This document shows positions 1-8,708 of a stretch of DNA of 64,000 nucleotides, piece after piece. The position numbers were made by a program, and so were the translations under genes. The DNA is from Enterocloster bolteae (lineage in GTDB: Bacteria > Bacillota > Clostridia > Lachnospirales > Lachnospiraceae): contig NZ_CP022464.2 of NCBI RefSeq assembly GCF_002234575.2, positions 3,162,001-3,226,000 on the forward strand. The letters are read 5' to 3'. Every line of letters starts with the position of its first letter. Position 1 is the stretch's first letter. The notes beneath the pieces are model-generated. The model worked only from the letters and a program-made list of their open reading frames with translations. It did no database searches and had not been told where the DNA came from.

Positions 1-821
1 CCCTTCAGTACATAGCACCCTATGCCGGGACTGCCATGGCTGAATATTTTATGCATCAGGGGAAGGACGTTCTGATTATTTACGATGACCTGTCCAAGCA
101 CGCAGTGGCCTACAGGGCATTGTCCCTGCTGTTAGAGCGTTCTCCGGGCCGTGAGGCTTATCCGGGCGACGTGTTCTATCTTCATTCACGTCTTCTGGAA
201 CGTTCCAGCAGACTTTGTGATGAAAAGGGAGGCGGCTCCATTACAGCCCTTCCCATCATTGAGACACAGGCAGGGGATGTATCGGCCTATATCCCTACCA
301 ATGTTATATCTATTACAGACGGTCAGATATTCCTGGAAAGCGACCTGTTTTTCTCCGGCATGAGGCCGGCTGTGAACGTGGGACTTTCCGTGTCACGTGT
401 AGGCGGTGCAGCCCAGACAAAGGCCATGAAGAAGGCATCGGGAAGTATCCGTATCGACCTGGCGCAGTACCGGGAGATGGAGGTATTCACCCAGTTCAGT
501 TCTGATCTGGATGAGGCTACCAAGGAGCAGCTGGCTTACGGAAAGCGGCTTATGGAGCTGCTTAAGCAGCCTCTGGGAAGGCCCCTCAGCTTGCATGAAC
601 AGGTCATTACCCTCTGCGCGGCGACCCACAAGGTCATGCTTTCCGTAGAGGTTTCGGATATTAAGGAATTCCAGATGAACATGCTGGCCTGGTTTGATGA
701 AAAGCATCCGGAGATTGGAAAAGAAATCGAGGAGACCAAGGTCCTGGGCGATGACTTGATAAACCGTATTGTGGATGCTGCAAACCAGTATAAGACAAAC
801 CAATATAAGGCGTCCGTCTGA
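1..821 (+). CDS. atpA: ATP synthase F1 subunit alpha, C-terminal part (partial at window start)
   Basis: Catalytic-head subunit of the cytoplasmic F1 sector. The reading frame is open from the first bases, so the gene starts upstream of the window and its Walker A region is not visible. Visible are the conserved stretch ending in AYPGDVFYLHSRLLE, the arginine-finger region SVSRVGGAAQ, and the helical C-terminal domain. The order atpA-atpG-atpD-atpC is the canonical bacterial one, which separates it from the N-ATPase order where beta and epsilon come first. atpG follows after 19 bases with its own ribosome binding site. Confidence 0.97.
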   Translation, partial: LQYIAPYAGTAMAEYFMHQGKDVLIIYDDLSKHAVAYRALSLLLERSPGREAYPGDVFYLHSRLLERSSRLCDEKGGGSITALPIIETQAGDVSAYIPTNVISITDGQIFLESDLFFSGMRPAVNVGLSVSRVGGAAQTKAMKKASGSIRIDLAQYREMEVFTQFSSDLDEATKEQLAYGKRLMELLKQPLGRPLSLHEQVITLCAATHKVMLSVEVSDIKEFQMNMLAWFDEKHPEIGKEIEETKVLGDDLINRIVDAANQYKTNQYKASV

Positions 822-840
822 CCAGGAAGAAGGAGTTAAT

Positions 841-1734
841 ATGGCAAATGCAAGAGAAATCCTAAGCCGTATGAAAAGCGTCCAGGATACCCGGAAGATT
901 ACCAATGCCATGTACCTGATTTCCTCCACCAAGCTTAAGAAAAGCAAGAAACTTCTGGAGGAAACAGAGCCTTACTTCTATAGCCTTCAGGATTTGATAC
1001 GCCGTATCCTGCGCCATATGCCGGATGTGGAGCATTTTTACTTCAATCCCAGGAAGGAAATCAAGGAGGAGGACAGGGTAAAGGGGCTGATTGTCATTAC
1101 CGGCGATAAGGGATTGGCAGGCGCTTACAACCATAATGTGCTGAAGATGGCCCATGAGTGGATGGAACAGAGTAAGAACCACCGGCTTTATGTGGTGGGA
1201 GAACTGGGACGCCATTATTTTGAGGCCAGACATGTCCAGGTGGAGGAGCAGTTCCATTACACGGTACAGAATCCCACCATGCATCGCGCCCGTCTGATTT
1301 CCTCTACTATATTGGAGGATTACGAGGAAGGACGTCTGGATGAGGTTTGGATTATATATACGCAGATGATGAACAGCATGCAGATGGAAGCGGAGATGAC
1401 AGAGCTTCTTCCCCTTAAACGTGAGGATTTCAGCAATATCGTTATCCCTGCGGATATCATCCAGGAGGAGATACAGATGGTGCCTTCCCCCAGCGCCGTC
1501 ATGGACCATGTGGTCCCCAACTATGTGACCGGATTCATATTCGGTGCCCTGGTGGAGTCCTTCTGCAGCGAGCAGAATGCCAGGATGATGGCCATGCAGT
1601 CTGCCAGCGACAATGCCAACGCAATTTTAAATGACTTGTCTATAGAGTACAACCGTGTGAGGCAGGCGGCTATTACCCAGGAAATCACAGAGGTAATCAG
1701 CGGTGCAAAGGCACAAAAAAAGAAACAATCGTAA
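841..1734 (+). CDS. atpG: ATP synthase F1 subunit gamma
   Basis: Central rotor stalk of the F1-ATPase, 297 residues. The N terminus ANAREILSRMKSVQDTRKIT and the C-terminal helix (SDNANAILNDLSIEYNRVRQAAITQEITEV, quoted here only as the 'NRVRQAAITQEI' signature) are the two coiled-coil strands that enter the alpha3beta3 core. An in-frame start exists at 769, but the ATG at 841 is preceded by GAAGGAG and gives the family N terminus, so it is chosen. The middle domain is divergent, as is usual for gamma. Confidence 0.96.
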   Translation: MANAREILSRMKSVQDTRKITNAMYLISSTKLKKSKKLLEETEPYFYSLQDLIRRILRHMPDVEHFYFNPRKEIKEEDRVKGLIVITGDKGLAGAYNHNVLKMAHEWMEQSKNHRLYVVGELGRHYFEARHVQVEEQFHYTVQNPTMHRARLISSTILEDYEEGRLDEVWIIYTQMMNSMQMEAEMTELLPLKREDFSNIVIPADIIQEEIQMVPSPSAVMDHVVPNYVTGFIFGALVESFCSEQNARMMAMQSASDNANAILNDLSIEYNRVRQAAITQEITEVISGAKAQKKKQS

Positions 1735-1760
1735 ATTCGTAAATATAAAAGGAGGCAGCC

Positions 1761-3161
1761 ATGAGCAAGGGAAAAATTATACAGGTCATGGGACCTGTAG
1801 TTGACGTGGCTTTTGAGGATGATGGACTTCCCCATATCAAGGATGCCCTGGTGGTGGATAATCAGGGTAAGAAGTGCGTCATGGAAGTGGCCCAGCATGT
1901 AGGCGGCAATGTGGTGCGCTGCATTATGCTGGCATCCAGCGACGGCCTGTGCAAGGATATGGAAGTGGAGCCAACAGGCGCCGGTATTCAGGTTCCTGTA
2001 GGCGAGAAGACCCTGGGGCGTCTCTTCAACGTATTGGGCGAGACCATTGACGGAGGAGAGAGCCTGGAAGGCGAGGATAAGTGGGTCATCCACAGGGACC
2101 CGCCGTCTTTTGAGGACCAGAGCCCTGTTGTGGAGATGTTGGAGACTGGTATTAAGGTAATTGATTTGCTGGCCCCCTATGCCAAGGGAGGAAAAATAGG
2201 TCTCTTTGGCGGCGCAGGTGTGGGCAAGACCGTACTGATACAGGAGCTGATAACCAATATAGCAACGGAACACGGCGGATACTCCATTTTCACGGGCGTG
2301 GGAGAGCGTTCCCGTGAGGGAAATGACCTGTGGACCGAGATGAGGGAGTCAGGGGTGCTGGAAAAGACAGCCCTGGTATTCGGACAGATGAATGAACCTC
2401 CGGGGGCCCGTATGCGCGTGGCCGAGACAGGACTGACCATGGCTGAGTACTTCAGAGATGTGGAGCATCAGAACGTACTTCTGTTTATTGACAACATATT
2501 CCGTTTTGTCCAGGCCGGTTCCGAGGTATCCGCCCTGTTGGGGCGTATGCCTTCGGCTGTGGGATATCAGCCTACCCTGGCCACTGAGGTGGGCGAATTA
2601 CAGGAAAGGATTGCGTCCACCAAGAATGGTTCCGTTACTTCGGTCCAGGCTGTTTATGTGCCTGCTGATGATTTGACTGACCCGGCGCCTGCTACTACCT
2701 TTGCACATCTGGATGCCACCACGGTATTGTCCAGAAAGATTGTGGAGCAGGGCATTTATCCGGCTGTAGACCCTCTGGAATCCACCTCCCGTATCTTGGA
2801 AGAGGATGTGGTTGGGAAAGAGCACTATGAGGTGGCAAACAAGGTGCAGCAGATGCTTCAGAAGTATAAGGAGCTGCAGGACATCATTGCCATTCTGGGT
2901 ATGGAGGAGCTGTCTGAGGATGATAAGCTGACTGTAAACCGGGCCAGAAAGATCCAGCGGTTTCTATCCCAGCCATTCCATGTGGCGGAAAACTTTACCG
3001 GTGTACCTGGTAAATATGTGCCTGTAAAAGAAACGATCCGGGGATTCAAGGCCATCATTGACGGCGAGATGGATGAGTACCCGGAGGCTGCATTTTTCAA
3101 TGTGGGTACCATTGACGAAGTTGCGGAGAAGGCCAAGACCCTGGAGCATCATGAGGCTTAA
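1761..3161 (+). CDS. atpD: ATP synthase F1 subunit beta
   Basis: Catalytic subunit of F1, 466 residues, the usual length. Walker A GGAGVGKT is at residues 150-157, followed by GERSREGNDLW (catalytic Glu region), the Walker B-like LLFIDNIFRF and the DELSD-type loop represented by ELSEDDK near the C terminus. The ribosome binding site AAAGGAGG precedes the ATG. It sits 26 bases after atpG and 33 before atpC in one operon. Confidence 0.98.
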   Translation: MSKGKIIQVMGPVVDVAFEDDGLPHIKDALVVDNQGKKCVMEVAQHVGGNVVRCIMLASSDGLCKDMEVEPTGAGIQVPVGEKTLGRLFNVLGETIDGGESLEGEDKWVIHRDPPSFEDQSPVVEMLETGIKVIDLLAPYAKGGKIGLFGGAGVGKTVLIQELITNIATEHGGYSIFTGVGERSREGNDLWTEMRESGVLEKTALVFGQMNEPPGARMRVAETGLTMAEYFRDVEHQNVLLFIDNIFRFVQAGSEVSALLGRMPSAVGYQPTLATEVGELQERIASTKNGSVTSVQAVYVPADDLTDPAPATTFAHLDATTVLSRKIVEQGIYPAVDPLESTSRILEEDVVGKEHYEVANKVQQMLQKYKELQDIIAILGMEELSEDDKLTVNRARKIQRFLSQPFHVAENFTGVPGKYVPVKETIRGFKAIIDGEMDEYPEAAFFNVGTIDEVAEKAKTLEHHEA

Positions 3162-3194
3162 CCAGGACTGTCTGACGCAGAAAGGAGCCGGGAT

Positions 3195-3611
3195 ATGTCT
3201 GCATTTTGGCTGAAAATTGTAGCCAGCGACCACATATTTTATAATGGACATTGTTCATATCTGGCAGTGCCAGCACCGGACGGTGAGATGGGCATTATGC
3301 CTCACCATGAGGCTATGATTCTGGCTATCCAGGAGGGGAACCTCCGTTTTAAGGTGCCGGAGGAAACAGAATGGCATCAGGCCATTGTGGGCCGCGGGAT
3401 CCTGCAGGTGGCTAATAACCGTGTGACCATGATTGTGGACACAGCGGAGCGGCCTGAGGACATTGACGAGGTCAGAGCCAGGGAGGCGCTGGAGCGCGCA
3501 CAAGAGCAGCTGCGCCAGCAACTGAGCCTGAGGGAGTTCAAGATGTCCCAGGCATCCATGGCAAGGGCGCTTACCAGGCTAAAGGGAAGCCATCTGAAGG
3601 AACTTAAGTGA
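3195..3611 (+). CDS. atpC: ATP synthase F1 subunit epsilon
   Basis: Small stalk and regulatory subunit, 138 residues. It has the N-terminal beta-sandwich (PAPDGEMGIMPHHEAM) and a charged helical-hairpin C terminus (DEVRAREALERAQEQLRQQ). It is the last gene of the atp operon; a strong hairpin lies about 70 bases downstream. AAAGGAG precedes the ATG. Confidence 0.95.
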   Translation: MSAFWLKIVASDHIFYNGHCSYLAVPAPDGEMGIMPHHEAMILAIQEGNLRFKVPEETEWHQAIVGRGILQVANNRVTMIVDTAERPEDIDEVRAREALERAQEQLRQQLSLREFKMSQASMARALTRLKGSHLKELK

Positions 3612-3680
3612 CGGAAGAATATTTATAGCAGCTTGATTATAGTAATATGTAAGATATGATGGTAAGAGAAGTATAAAGGT

Positions 3681-3715
3681 ATGGCTGTGGGACTGAAATG
3701 TCCTACAGCCATTTT
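3681..3715. terminator. Hairpin between atpC and the LysR gene
   Basis: Arms ATGGCTGT..GGA and TCC..ACAGCCAT form a stem around a short loop, followed by TTTTGAATTTTG. It follows atpC on + and overlaps the last codons of the convergent LysR gene, so it probably ends transcription in both directions. Confidence 0.75.
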
Positions 3716-4593
3716 GAATTTTGTATGAGAAAATTGCAGAAGTCCATGACGATAGGATTGTCCTTGCCGAGAGGAGAACACATGAGGATAATCTGACGGC
3801 GGCATACCTGATCCCTGATGGGAAGCAGCTTTACCGGGGAGTGGGGAGACATGGGGCCCCATTCGCCGCCCAATGGTCCCCAGGAGTACTGGGGCCAGAA
3901 TCCGATGCCAAGGCCGGCAGCAATCAGGTTCCTGACTGACTCTGTGGTATCACTTTCAAAAATTACGTTAGGGACAAAATCCGCCTCTGAAAAGTAGCTG
4001 TTGCATATCTGGCGGATGGGCCTGGAACCGGCCAGACATATGTATCCCGCATTCCTTGTGTCAGCCAGATTGATAGAATCCTTATCCCCATAGGGAGAAT
4101 GTGTGGGGACTGCCAGATACAGGTCCTCTTCCAGCATAACCATGTAATCCTCATAATCAGTATTTTTTAAGTCTGACCGGACCGCAGACACGCATAAATC
4201 ATAGTCCGAATGGTTTTCAGCCTGGTACAGCTGGAAATTTACATCTGGCCGCAGGGCCCTGTAGGCAATAATCCGGTTGGTAATCAGGGTGGAGGCCGCC
4301 AAAAGCTTTAAATGGATGGTATGGCTGGACATGTACTGGTCGGCTCTCAGTTCGCCGGGAATCCGGTCCAGGGCGCTTACAATGGGAATCAGCCGCTTTT
4401 GAAGAAGGCGTCCGGCTTCATTCAGTTCCACACTTCTGCTTTTTCTCTCAAAGAGCGGCACACCCAGCTCTGCCTCTAACCGGTGGATGGCCTGAGAGAG
4501 GGCCGGCTGTGCTATCTGAAGATGTTCGGCCGCCTTAGTCATATGCTGGTATTCAGCGGCTGTCAAAAAATATCGTAATTGCAGTAATTCCAT
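3703..4593 (-). CDS. LysR-family transcriptional regulator
   Basis: 296 residues, standard LysR length. The N-terminal winged helix-turn-helix is clear (LLQLRYFLTAAEYQHMTKAA, ALSQAIHRLEAELGVPLFER) and is followed by a substrate-binding-like effector domain. It points away from the DUF3793-flavodoxin pair, with a 361-base gap between the two starts. LysR proteins often regulate the divergent neighbour, so a link to the flavodoxin operon is possible but not shown. The effector cannot be read from sequence. The stop codon lies inside the shared terminator hairpin. Confidence 0.93.
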   Translation of the reverse strand: MELLQLRYFLTAAEYQHMTKAAEHLQIAQPALSQAIHRLEAELGVPLFERKSRSVELNEAGRLLQKRLIPIVSALDRIPGELRADQYMSSHTIHLKLLAASTLITNRIIAYRALRPDVNFQLYQAENHSDYDLCVSAVRSDLKNTDYEDYMVMLEEDLYLAVPTHSPYGDKDSINLADTRNAGYICLAGSRPIRQICNSYFSEADFVPNVIFESDTTESVRNLIAAGLGIGFWPQYSWGPLGGEWGPMSPHSPVKLLPIRDQVCRRQIILMCSPLGKDNPIVMDFCNFLIQNSKWL

Positions 4594-4801
4594 ATGTCAC
4601 CTCAGAGATATGATTTTACGAACAGGGGAGCCCCGCCCGGGTATCCGACTATTATATAACAGAATTCAAAAAAATGCATTCGAATTTTAAATGAGAAAAA
4701 AACTCAATACAATAGAAGATGAAAAAACTTAAAGAAAATGAGAATTATTCCCTGTTTCAGCTATTGTAAATTCATGTGTGGTCTGATAATATTGTATTGA
4801 A

Positions 4802-4817
4802 GTTAGCCACGACTAAC
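4802..4817. promoter_or_regulatory. GTTAG-N6-CTAAC dyad upstream of the DUF3793-flavodoxin operon
   Basis: The 361-base intergenic region 4594-4954 is AT-rich. It contains GTTAG/CTAAC arms separated by six bases, about 140 bases before the DUF3793 start. It also has a GAATTC / GAATT pair near 4662-4688 and AATGAGAATTATT near 4737. The dyad loosely resembles DtxR/IdeR-type iron boxes (TTAG...CTAA). The functional assignment is inference from the resemblance and from the iron-sparing gene downstream. Confidence 0.35.
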
Positions 4818-4954
4818 AAAGAAGACGATATGGGAGAAATATTTTAAAGGAAATATGTCTGAGGGGAATAGGCCAAGGGATGAGTAATCAGAGACAGATT
4901 GAACCTATGAATCTCTCGGGTGTAAAAAAATTCTGAGACAGGCGGAGGTAATTC

Positions 4955-5572
4955 GTGAGCAAGGAAACCTTACATCTAATGTTAAAGCTGAATACGGAAG
5001 ATTTGGATACCCAGGTGGCATTGCAGTGCGCGCCGTTACTGACAGGTATGAAGATATCAAACCTTCTAACGGTAGGACGTTCCAAAAGGGCGGCGGTTCT
5101 GGAATTGTTTAAAGAAACAGCCGTGTCCTGCTGCATTCTGTATGAATCATCTGAGAAAACCACTTTTCTTCTTTATATCAGGCCGGCTCTTGAAGCGTAT
5201 CTGTCCCGGCCTGAGGTAAAGGTCCTTATGGAACGCTTTGGTTACAGGGGATGGGATTTGGAAGAGATTTTAAGCCTTGTGTCCATCAAATATGAGGAGC
5301 ACATGGAAGACTGCGCCGGGTTCCCTCATGAGATAGGTCTGTTGTTGGGTTATCCTGCCAAGGATGTGACAGGATTTATCGAGAATAACGGAAAGAATTT
5401 CCTTTATATAGGATACTGGAAGGTTTATTCGGATCTTTCTGAGTGCAAGCGCATATTTCAGTCATACAATCATGCCCGTGAGCACATTATCCATATGGTT
5501 TCCCGCGGTATGAAGATTGATGCAATCTTAAGGATACACAATCTGAATCAATATAAATCAATGACAATATAA
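4955..5572 (+). CDS. DUF3793 family protein
   Basis: 205 residues starting with GTG, eight bases after GGCGGAGG. The core matches DUF3793 as I know it: QCAPLLTGMKISNL near the N terminus, FPHEIGLLLGYP in the middle, then GKNFLYIGYWKVYSD. No catalytic function is established for the family. It is typically found beside flavodoxin or Feo iron-transport genes in Clostridia. Here flavodoxin follows after 14 bases, so a role in iron-limited metabolism is a reasonable inference. No membrane segment is visible. Confidence 0.88.
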   Translation: MSKETLHLMLKLNTEDLDTQVALQCAPLLTGMKISNLLTVGRSKRAAVLELFKETAVSCCILYESSEKTTFLLYIRPALEAYLSRPEVKVLMERFGYRGWDLEEILSLVSIKYEEHMEDCAGFPHEIGLLLGYPAKDVTGFIENNGKNFLYIGYWKVYSDLSECKRIFQSYNHAREHIIHMVSRGMKIDAILRIHNLNQYKSMTI

Positions 5573-5586
5573 GGAGGATATACGAC

Positions 5587-6024
5587 ATGAATCAGATTAT
5601 GGTAGTTTACTGGTCACAGACAGGCAACACAGAGGCCATGGCCAATGCGGTGGCGGAAGGCATCAGGAAGGCCGGAAAGGATGCCCTGGTGACAGAGGTC
5701 TCCAATATTTCGGCAGATGCGCTGAAGGATGCAGGCGTTTTTGCTCTGGGATGCCCGGCTATGGGAGCAGAAGTCCTGGAAGAGAGTGAGATGGATCCGT
5801 TTGTGGCAGAGGTGGAGACGTTTGCTTCCGGTAAGCATATTGGTCTCTTTGGCTCCTATGGATGGGGTGATGGAGAGTGGATGCGCGACTGGCAGGCCCG
5901 TATGGCCAATGCAGGAGCCGACGTAGTGGGAGGAGAAGGCGTCATTGCCCAGGAGAGTCCGGGCGAAGATGCACTCAATCATTGCAGGGAGCTGGGAGAG
6001 GCTCTGGCGGCCGCAGAAGTATAA
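5587..6024 (+). CDS. Flavodoxin
   Basis: 145-residue short-chain flavodoxin, an FMN electron carrier that can replace ferredoxin when iron is short. The phosphate-binding loop is WSQTGNTEAMA at the N terminus. The loops ALGCPAMGAE and GSYGWGDGEWM provide the aromatic residues around the isoalloxazine ring. AAGGAGG precedes the ATG. It is cotranscribed with DUF3793 and ends at a good intrinsic terminator. Confidence 0.97.
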   Translation: MNQIMVVYWSQTGNTEAMANAVAEGIRKAGKDALVTEVSNISADALKDAGVFALGCPAMGAEVLEESEMDPFVAEVETFASGKHIGLFGSYGWGDGEWMRDWQARMANAGADVVGGEGVIAQESPGEDALNHCRELGEALAAAEV

Positions 6025-6057
6025 TGCAGAATCATAATTGCAGATACCATGTCTTTT

Positions 6058-6084
6058 GGCAGACCTTTCGGTTTGCCTTTTTTT
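6058..6084 (+). terminator. Intrinsic terminator of the flavodoxin operon
   Basis: GGCAGACC, loop TTTC, then GGTTTGCC followed by seven T. The stem includes one G-T pair. A TATAAT at 6095-6100 just after it is the likely -10 of the next gene. Confidence 0.88.
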
Positions 6085-6150
6085 GGCGCTATGGTATAAT
6101 GATGGAATGGTGTCATGATTTTATAAAAGCAGCAGGGGGATATAAAACTT

Positions 6151-8217
6151 ATGGAAAACTCAGAAGGCAGAGGCAGGATTAACCGAAAGGAGGGCAGAGG
6201 ATGCAGAAGGAGCTCCATCTCTTTTAAAATCAGCCTGAGCCTTTTACTGGTACTGATTCCCTTTTTAATTATACTTATTACCATGGCCTGTGTCATGGCA
6301 GCCGGGGCCATTTCCGCCCTGAATGACAAAATACTGGAGGTTCAGACAGATTATGCAGTCTCCAGCGTGGATGACTTTTTCAGCAGCAAGGTTACAGCAG
6401 CCGGCATGTTTCGGGATAATGATGATTTGCAGACATATTTTGCATCTGTCTCCAGGGAGGAAGATATCAGTGCTTATAACCAACTGGACGATGTGCTGAG
6501 GGTGCTTAATAGTGCTTTGGTTCAGATGGGGGAAAAGGAGAAGGTGATGGAGGCCTGGGTGGCAGATCCAAGGACAGACAGCTACCTTCTGTCAAACGGC
6601 AGTGTGGTGGACGCCGGTTTGGAGGATACTCAATGGTATGAATCTGTGATTTCAGGGGGAAGTACCATCATAACAGAACCATTTCTGGATCCGGCCACTC
6701 ATGAGATGATTGTCTCCATCGTGTCACCGGTAGTATCCGGGAATGGTTCAGAGATAACAGGTCTTTTTGGATTTGACGTATACCTGGATACACTTAAGCA
6801 GACACTTTCCGATATAAAGGTAGGAGAGGCAGGATACCTGGAGTTGATTTCCAACAGCTCGGATTACATCTACAGCGACGACCCCACTGCATCCGGCAAA
6901 AATGTCAGTGAGATAAAAATATCGGATGATTATAAAAACAAGGTAAAAAATAATTACAATGGATTTGCGGATTTTACATATTCCGGCGTCAAATACACAG
7001 CCATGTTCCGGAACTGTGATACAACGGACTGGCTGGCCGTGGCCACGCTGCCTTTGTCAGAAGTAAACCACACCCGCAATTATCTGATAGAGACAATGGC
7101 GTTCGTGTCCATTCTGATGCTGGCCCTGCTGGTCCTGCTGATTGTATTTGCGGTCCGCAGGGTGCTGAAGCCTCTGGGGGGCATCAGCGCCAGTATGGAG
7201 GCATTTTCCAGGGGGAATCTGGATGTGGATATACGGGCTGCCGGGGATGATGAGATTGGAAGACTATCTGAAAGCGTCCGTTCCTCAGTGCGCTCCTTAA
7301 AGGATATCATCGAGGATATCACCTATATACTGACAGAGGTTTCGGCGGGAAACCTGGCTGTGCCGGTGGAGGGGAATTATATAGGTGATTTCAGGTTTAT
7401 CCGGGAAGCTCTGGAGCAAATCATCGCTTCTCTGAATGATACCTTAAGGCAAATAAACATCTCGGCAGAGCAGGTTTCCTGCGGTTCGGAACAGGTTTCC
7501 GCGGGGGCCCAGACACTGTCCAGGGGGGCTGCGGAACAGGCAGGATCCGTGGAGGAACTGGCAACTGTTATCAATGACCTTTCCCAGAAGATTACATCCA
7601 ATGCCGACCTCGCCTCAGAGGGCAGCCGCTTGGCCGCAAATGTGGGAGAGGAGGCTGTAAAAAGCGATGGCAGGATGCAGGAGCTGCAGAACGCCATACA
7701 CAATATTAAGACCAGTACCTTTAAAATACGTGAAATCATCAGGACCATAGAGGATATTGCGTTTCAAACCAACATACTGGCTATCAATGCTGCTGTGGAG
7801 GCTGCACGGGCCGGGGACGCGGGGAAGGGATTTGCCGTGGTGGCAGGGGAGGTCAGAAACCTGGCATCCAAAAGCGCCCAGGCATCCAGGAATTCAGCTG
7901 ACCTTATCACCCATTCGTTAAAGGCAGTGGAGGATGGGACACTAATTGTGGACGCCACAGCTGTTTCCATGCGAAATGCATTGAACGGGGTGCAGAATGT
8001 GGTAAAGACCATGGACGATATAGCGTCTGCATCCAGGGAACAGGCGTATTCCGTGGAACAGGTGACCCGGGAGATGGAACAGATAGCAGGCGTGATTCAG
8101 GAGAATTCAGCCACGGCCGAGGAAAGCGCGGCAGCCAGCGAGGAGCTTTCAGCCCAGGCGCTGCTGCTGAAAGGACTCTTAGAGCGGTTCCGTTTTGACA
8201 ATACGGATGTACTGTGA
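6151..8217 (+). CDS. Methyl-accepting chemotaxis protein with Cache-type sensor
   Basis: 688 residues. A cytoplasmic N terminus is followed by TM1 (about 27-50), an extracellular Cache-like domain of about 260 residues (WYESVISGGSTIITEPF, VSIVSPVV), TM2 (about 311-333), a HAMP domain with a second HAMP-like stretch, and the signalling coiled coil. The hairpin tip IEDIAFQTNILAINAAVEAA begins at residue 533. Such receptors feed CheA/CheW. The architecture resembles dCache receptors for amino acids or other small molecules, but the ligand cannot be predicted. No pentapeptide methylation tether is seen at the C terminus. Confidence 0.95.
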   Translation: MENSEGRGRINRKEGRGCRRSSISFKISLSLLLVLIPFLIILITMACVMAAGAISALNDKILEVQTDYAVSSVDDFFSSKVTAAGMFRDNDDLQTYFASVSREEDISAYNQLDDVLRVLNSALVQMGEKEKVMEAWVADPRTDSYLLSNGSVVDAGLEDTQWYESVISGGSTIITEPFLDPATHEMIVSIVSPVVSGNGSEITGLFGFDVYLDTLKQTLSDIKVGEAGYLELISNSSDYIYSDDPTASGKNVSEIKISDDYKNKVKNNYNGFADFTYSGVKYTAMFRNCDTTDWLAVATLPLSEVNHTRNYLIETMAFVSILMLALLVLLIVFAVRRVLKPLGGISASMEAFSRGNLDVDIRAAGDDEIGRLSESVRSSVRSLKDIIEDITYILTEVSAGNLAVPVEGNYIGDFRFIREALEQIIASLNDTLRQINISAEQVSCGSEQVSAGAQTLSRGAAEQAGSVEELATVINDLSQKITSNADLASEGSRLAANVGEEAVKSDGRMQELQNAIHNIKTSTFKIREIIRTIEDIAFQTNILAINAAVEAARAGDAGKGFAVVAGEVRNLASKSAQASRNSADLITHSLKAVEDGTLIVDATAVSMRNALNGVQNVVKTMDDIASASREQAYSVEQVTREMEQIAGVIQENSATAEESAAASEELSAQALLLKGLLERFRFDNTDVL

Positions 8218-8250
8218 CAGGATTTTATCATCAACCCTTATCATTTGTTC

Positions 8251-8303
8251 TTGACACCTACATATAGTAGGTGTAAACTGAGTATAAGAACTACAAAATG
8301 TAG
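8251..8303 (+). promoter_or_regulatory. blaI-blaR1 promoter with two BlaI-type operators
   Basis: -35 TTGACA (8251-8256), a 17-base spacer and -10 TAAACT (8274-8279). A perfect dyad with 8-bp arms ACACCTAC/GTAGGTGT (8254-8274) covers the spacer. A second dyad CTACA-AAA-TGTAG (8291-8303) lies just downstream. TACA/TGTA half sites are the known BlaI/MecI recognition core, so autorepression is well supported. Confidence 0.85.
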
Positions 8304-8321
8304 GTGAAAGGGGTTGGTCAG

Positions 8322-8708
8322 ATGGAGAAGGAAATATCACTGCCTGAGGCACAAATGGAGGTTATGGAGGTCATCTGGGACAAAGGAGGAAGGACCATGT
8401 TCGGCGTTCTGGGGGAGGAACTGGCAGCCAGGGGAAAGTCTTGGAAGCCCAATACCATTCTGACTCTGTTATCACGTCTGACTGAAAATGGTATGCTGAC
8501 CGTGCGCAAGCAGGGCAGGCTGAACGAATATGTTTCCCTGGTGTCCAGGGAGGAGTACCGGCAGACCCAGGCCCGGCTTCTGGTAGACCGGATATTTGGC
8601 GGAGACACAAAGCATCTGATATCCGCTCTTGTCAGTCAGGAATATCTGACGGAGGAGGATTATGAGGAGCTGAAGGCGTTCTGGGAGAAGGGAGGAGATA
8701 AGGGATGA
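8322..8708 (+). CDS. BlaI/MecI-family transcriptional repressor
   Basis: Winged-helix repressor of about 128 residues. The family N terminus ISLPEAQMEVMEVIWDKGG is followed by a recognition-helix region KPNTILTLLSRLTENGML and a C-terminal dimerisation helix. A GTG at 8304 is in frame, but ATG 8322 is better placed after AAAGGGG and the GTG lies in the operator. Its stop overlaps the start of the M56 sensor gene (ATGA), which indicates translational coupling. In this family the partner protease triggers loss of the repressor. Beta-lactamase is not adjacent, so the regulon is unknown. Confidence 0.95.
   Translation: MEKEISLPEAQMEVMEVIWDKGGRTMFGVLGEELAARGKSWKPNTILTLLSRLTENGMLTVRKQGRLNEYVSLVSREEYRQTQARLLVDRIFGGDTKHLISALVSQEYLTEEDYEELKAFWEKGGDKG

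Noticed and set aside
5877..6182. 101-residue + frame overlapping the end of flavodoxin
   Set aside because: Other-frame shadow of flavodoxin running through its terminator and the chemoreceptor promoter.
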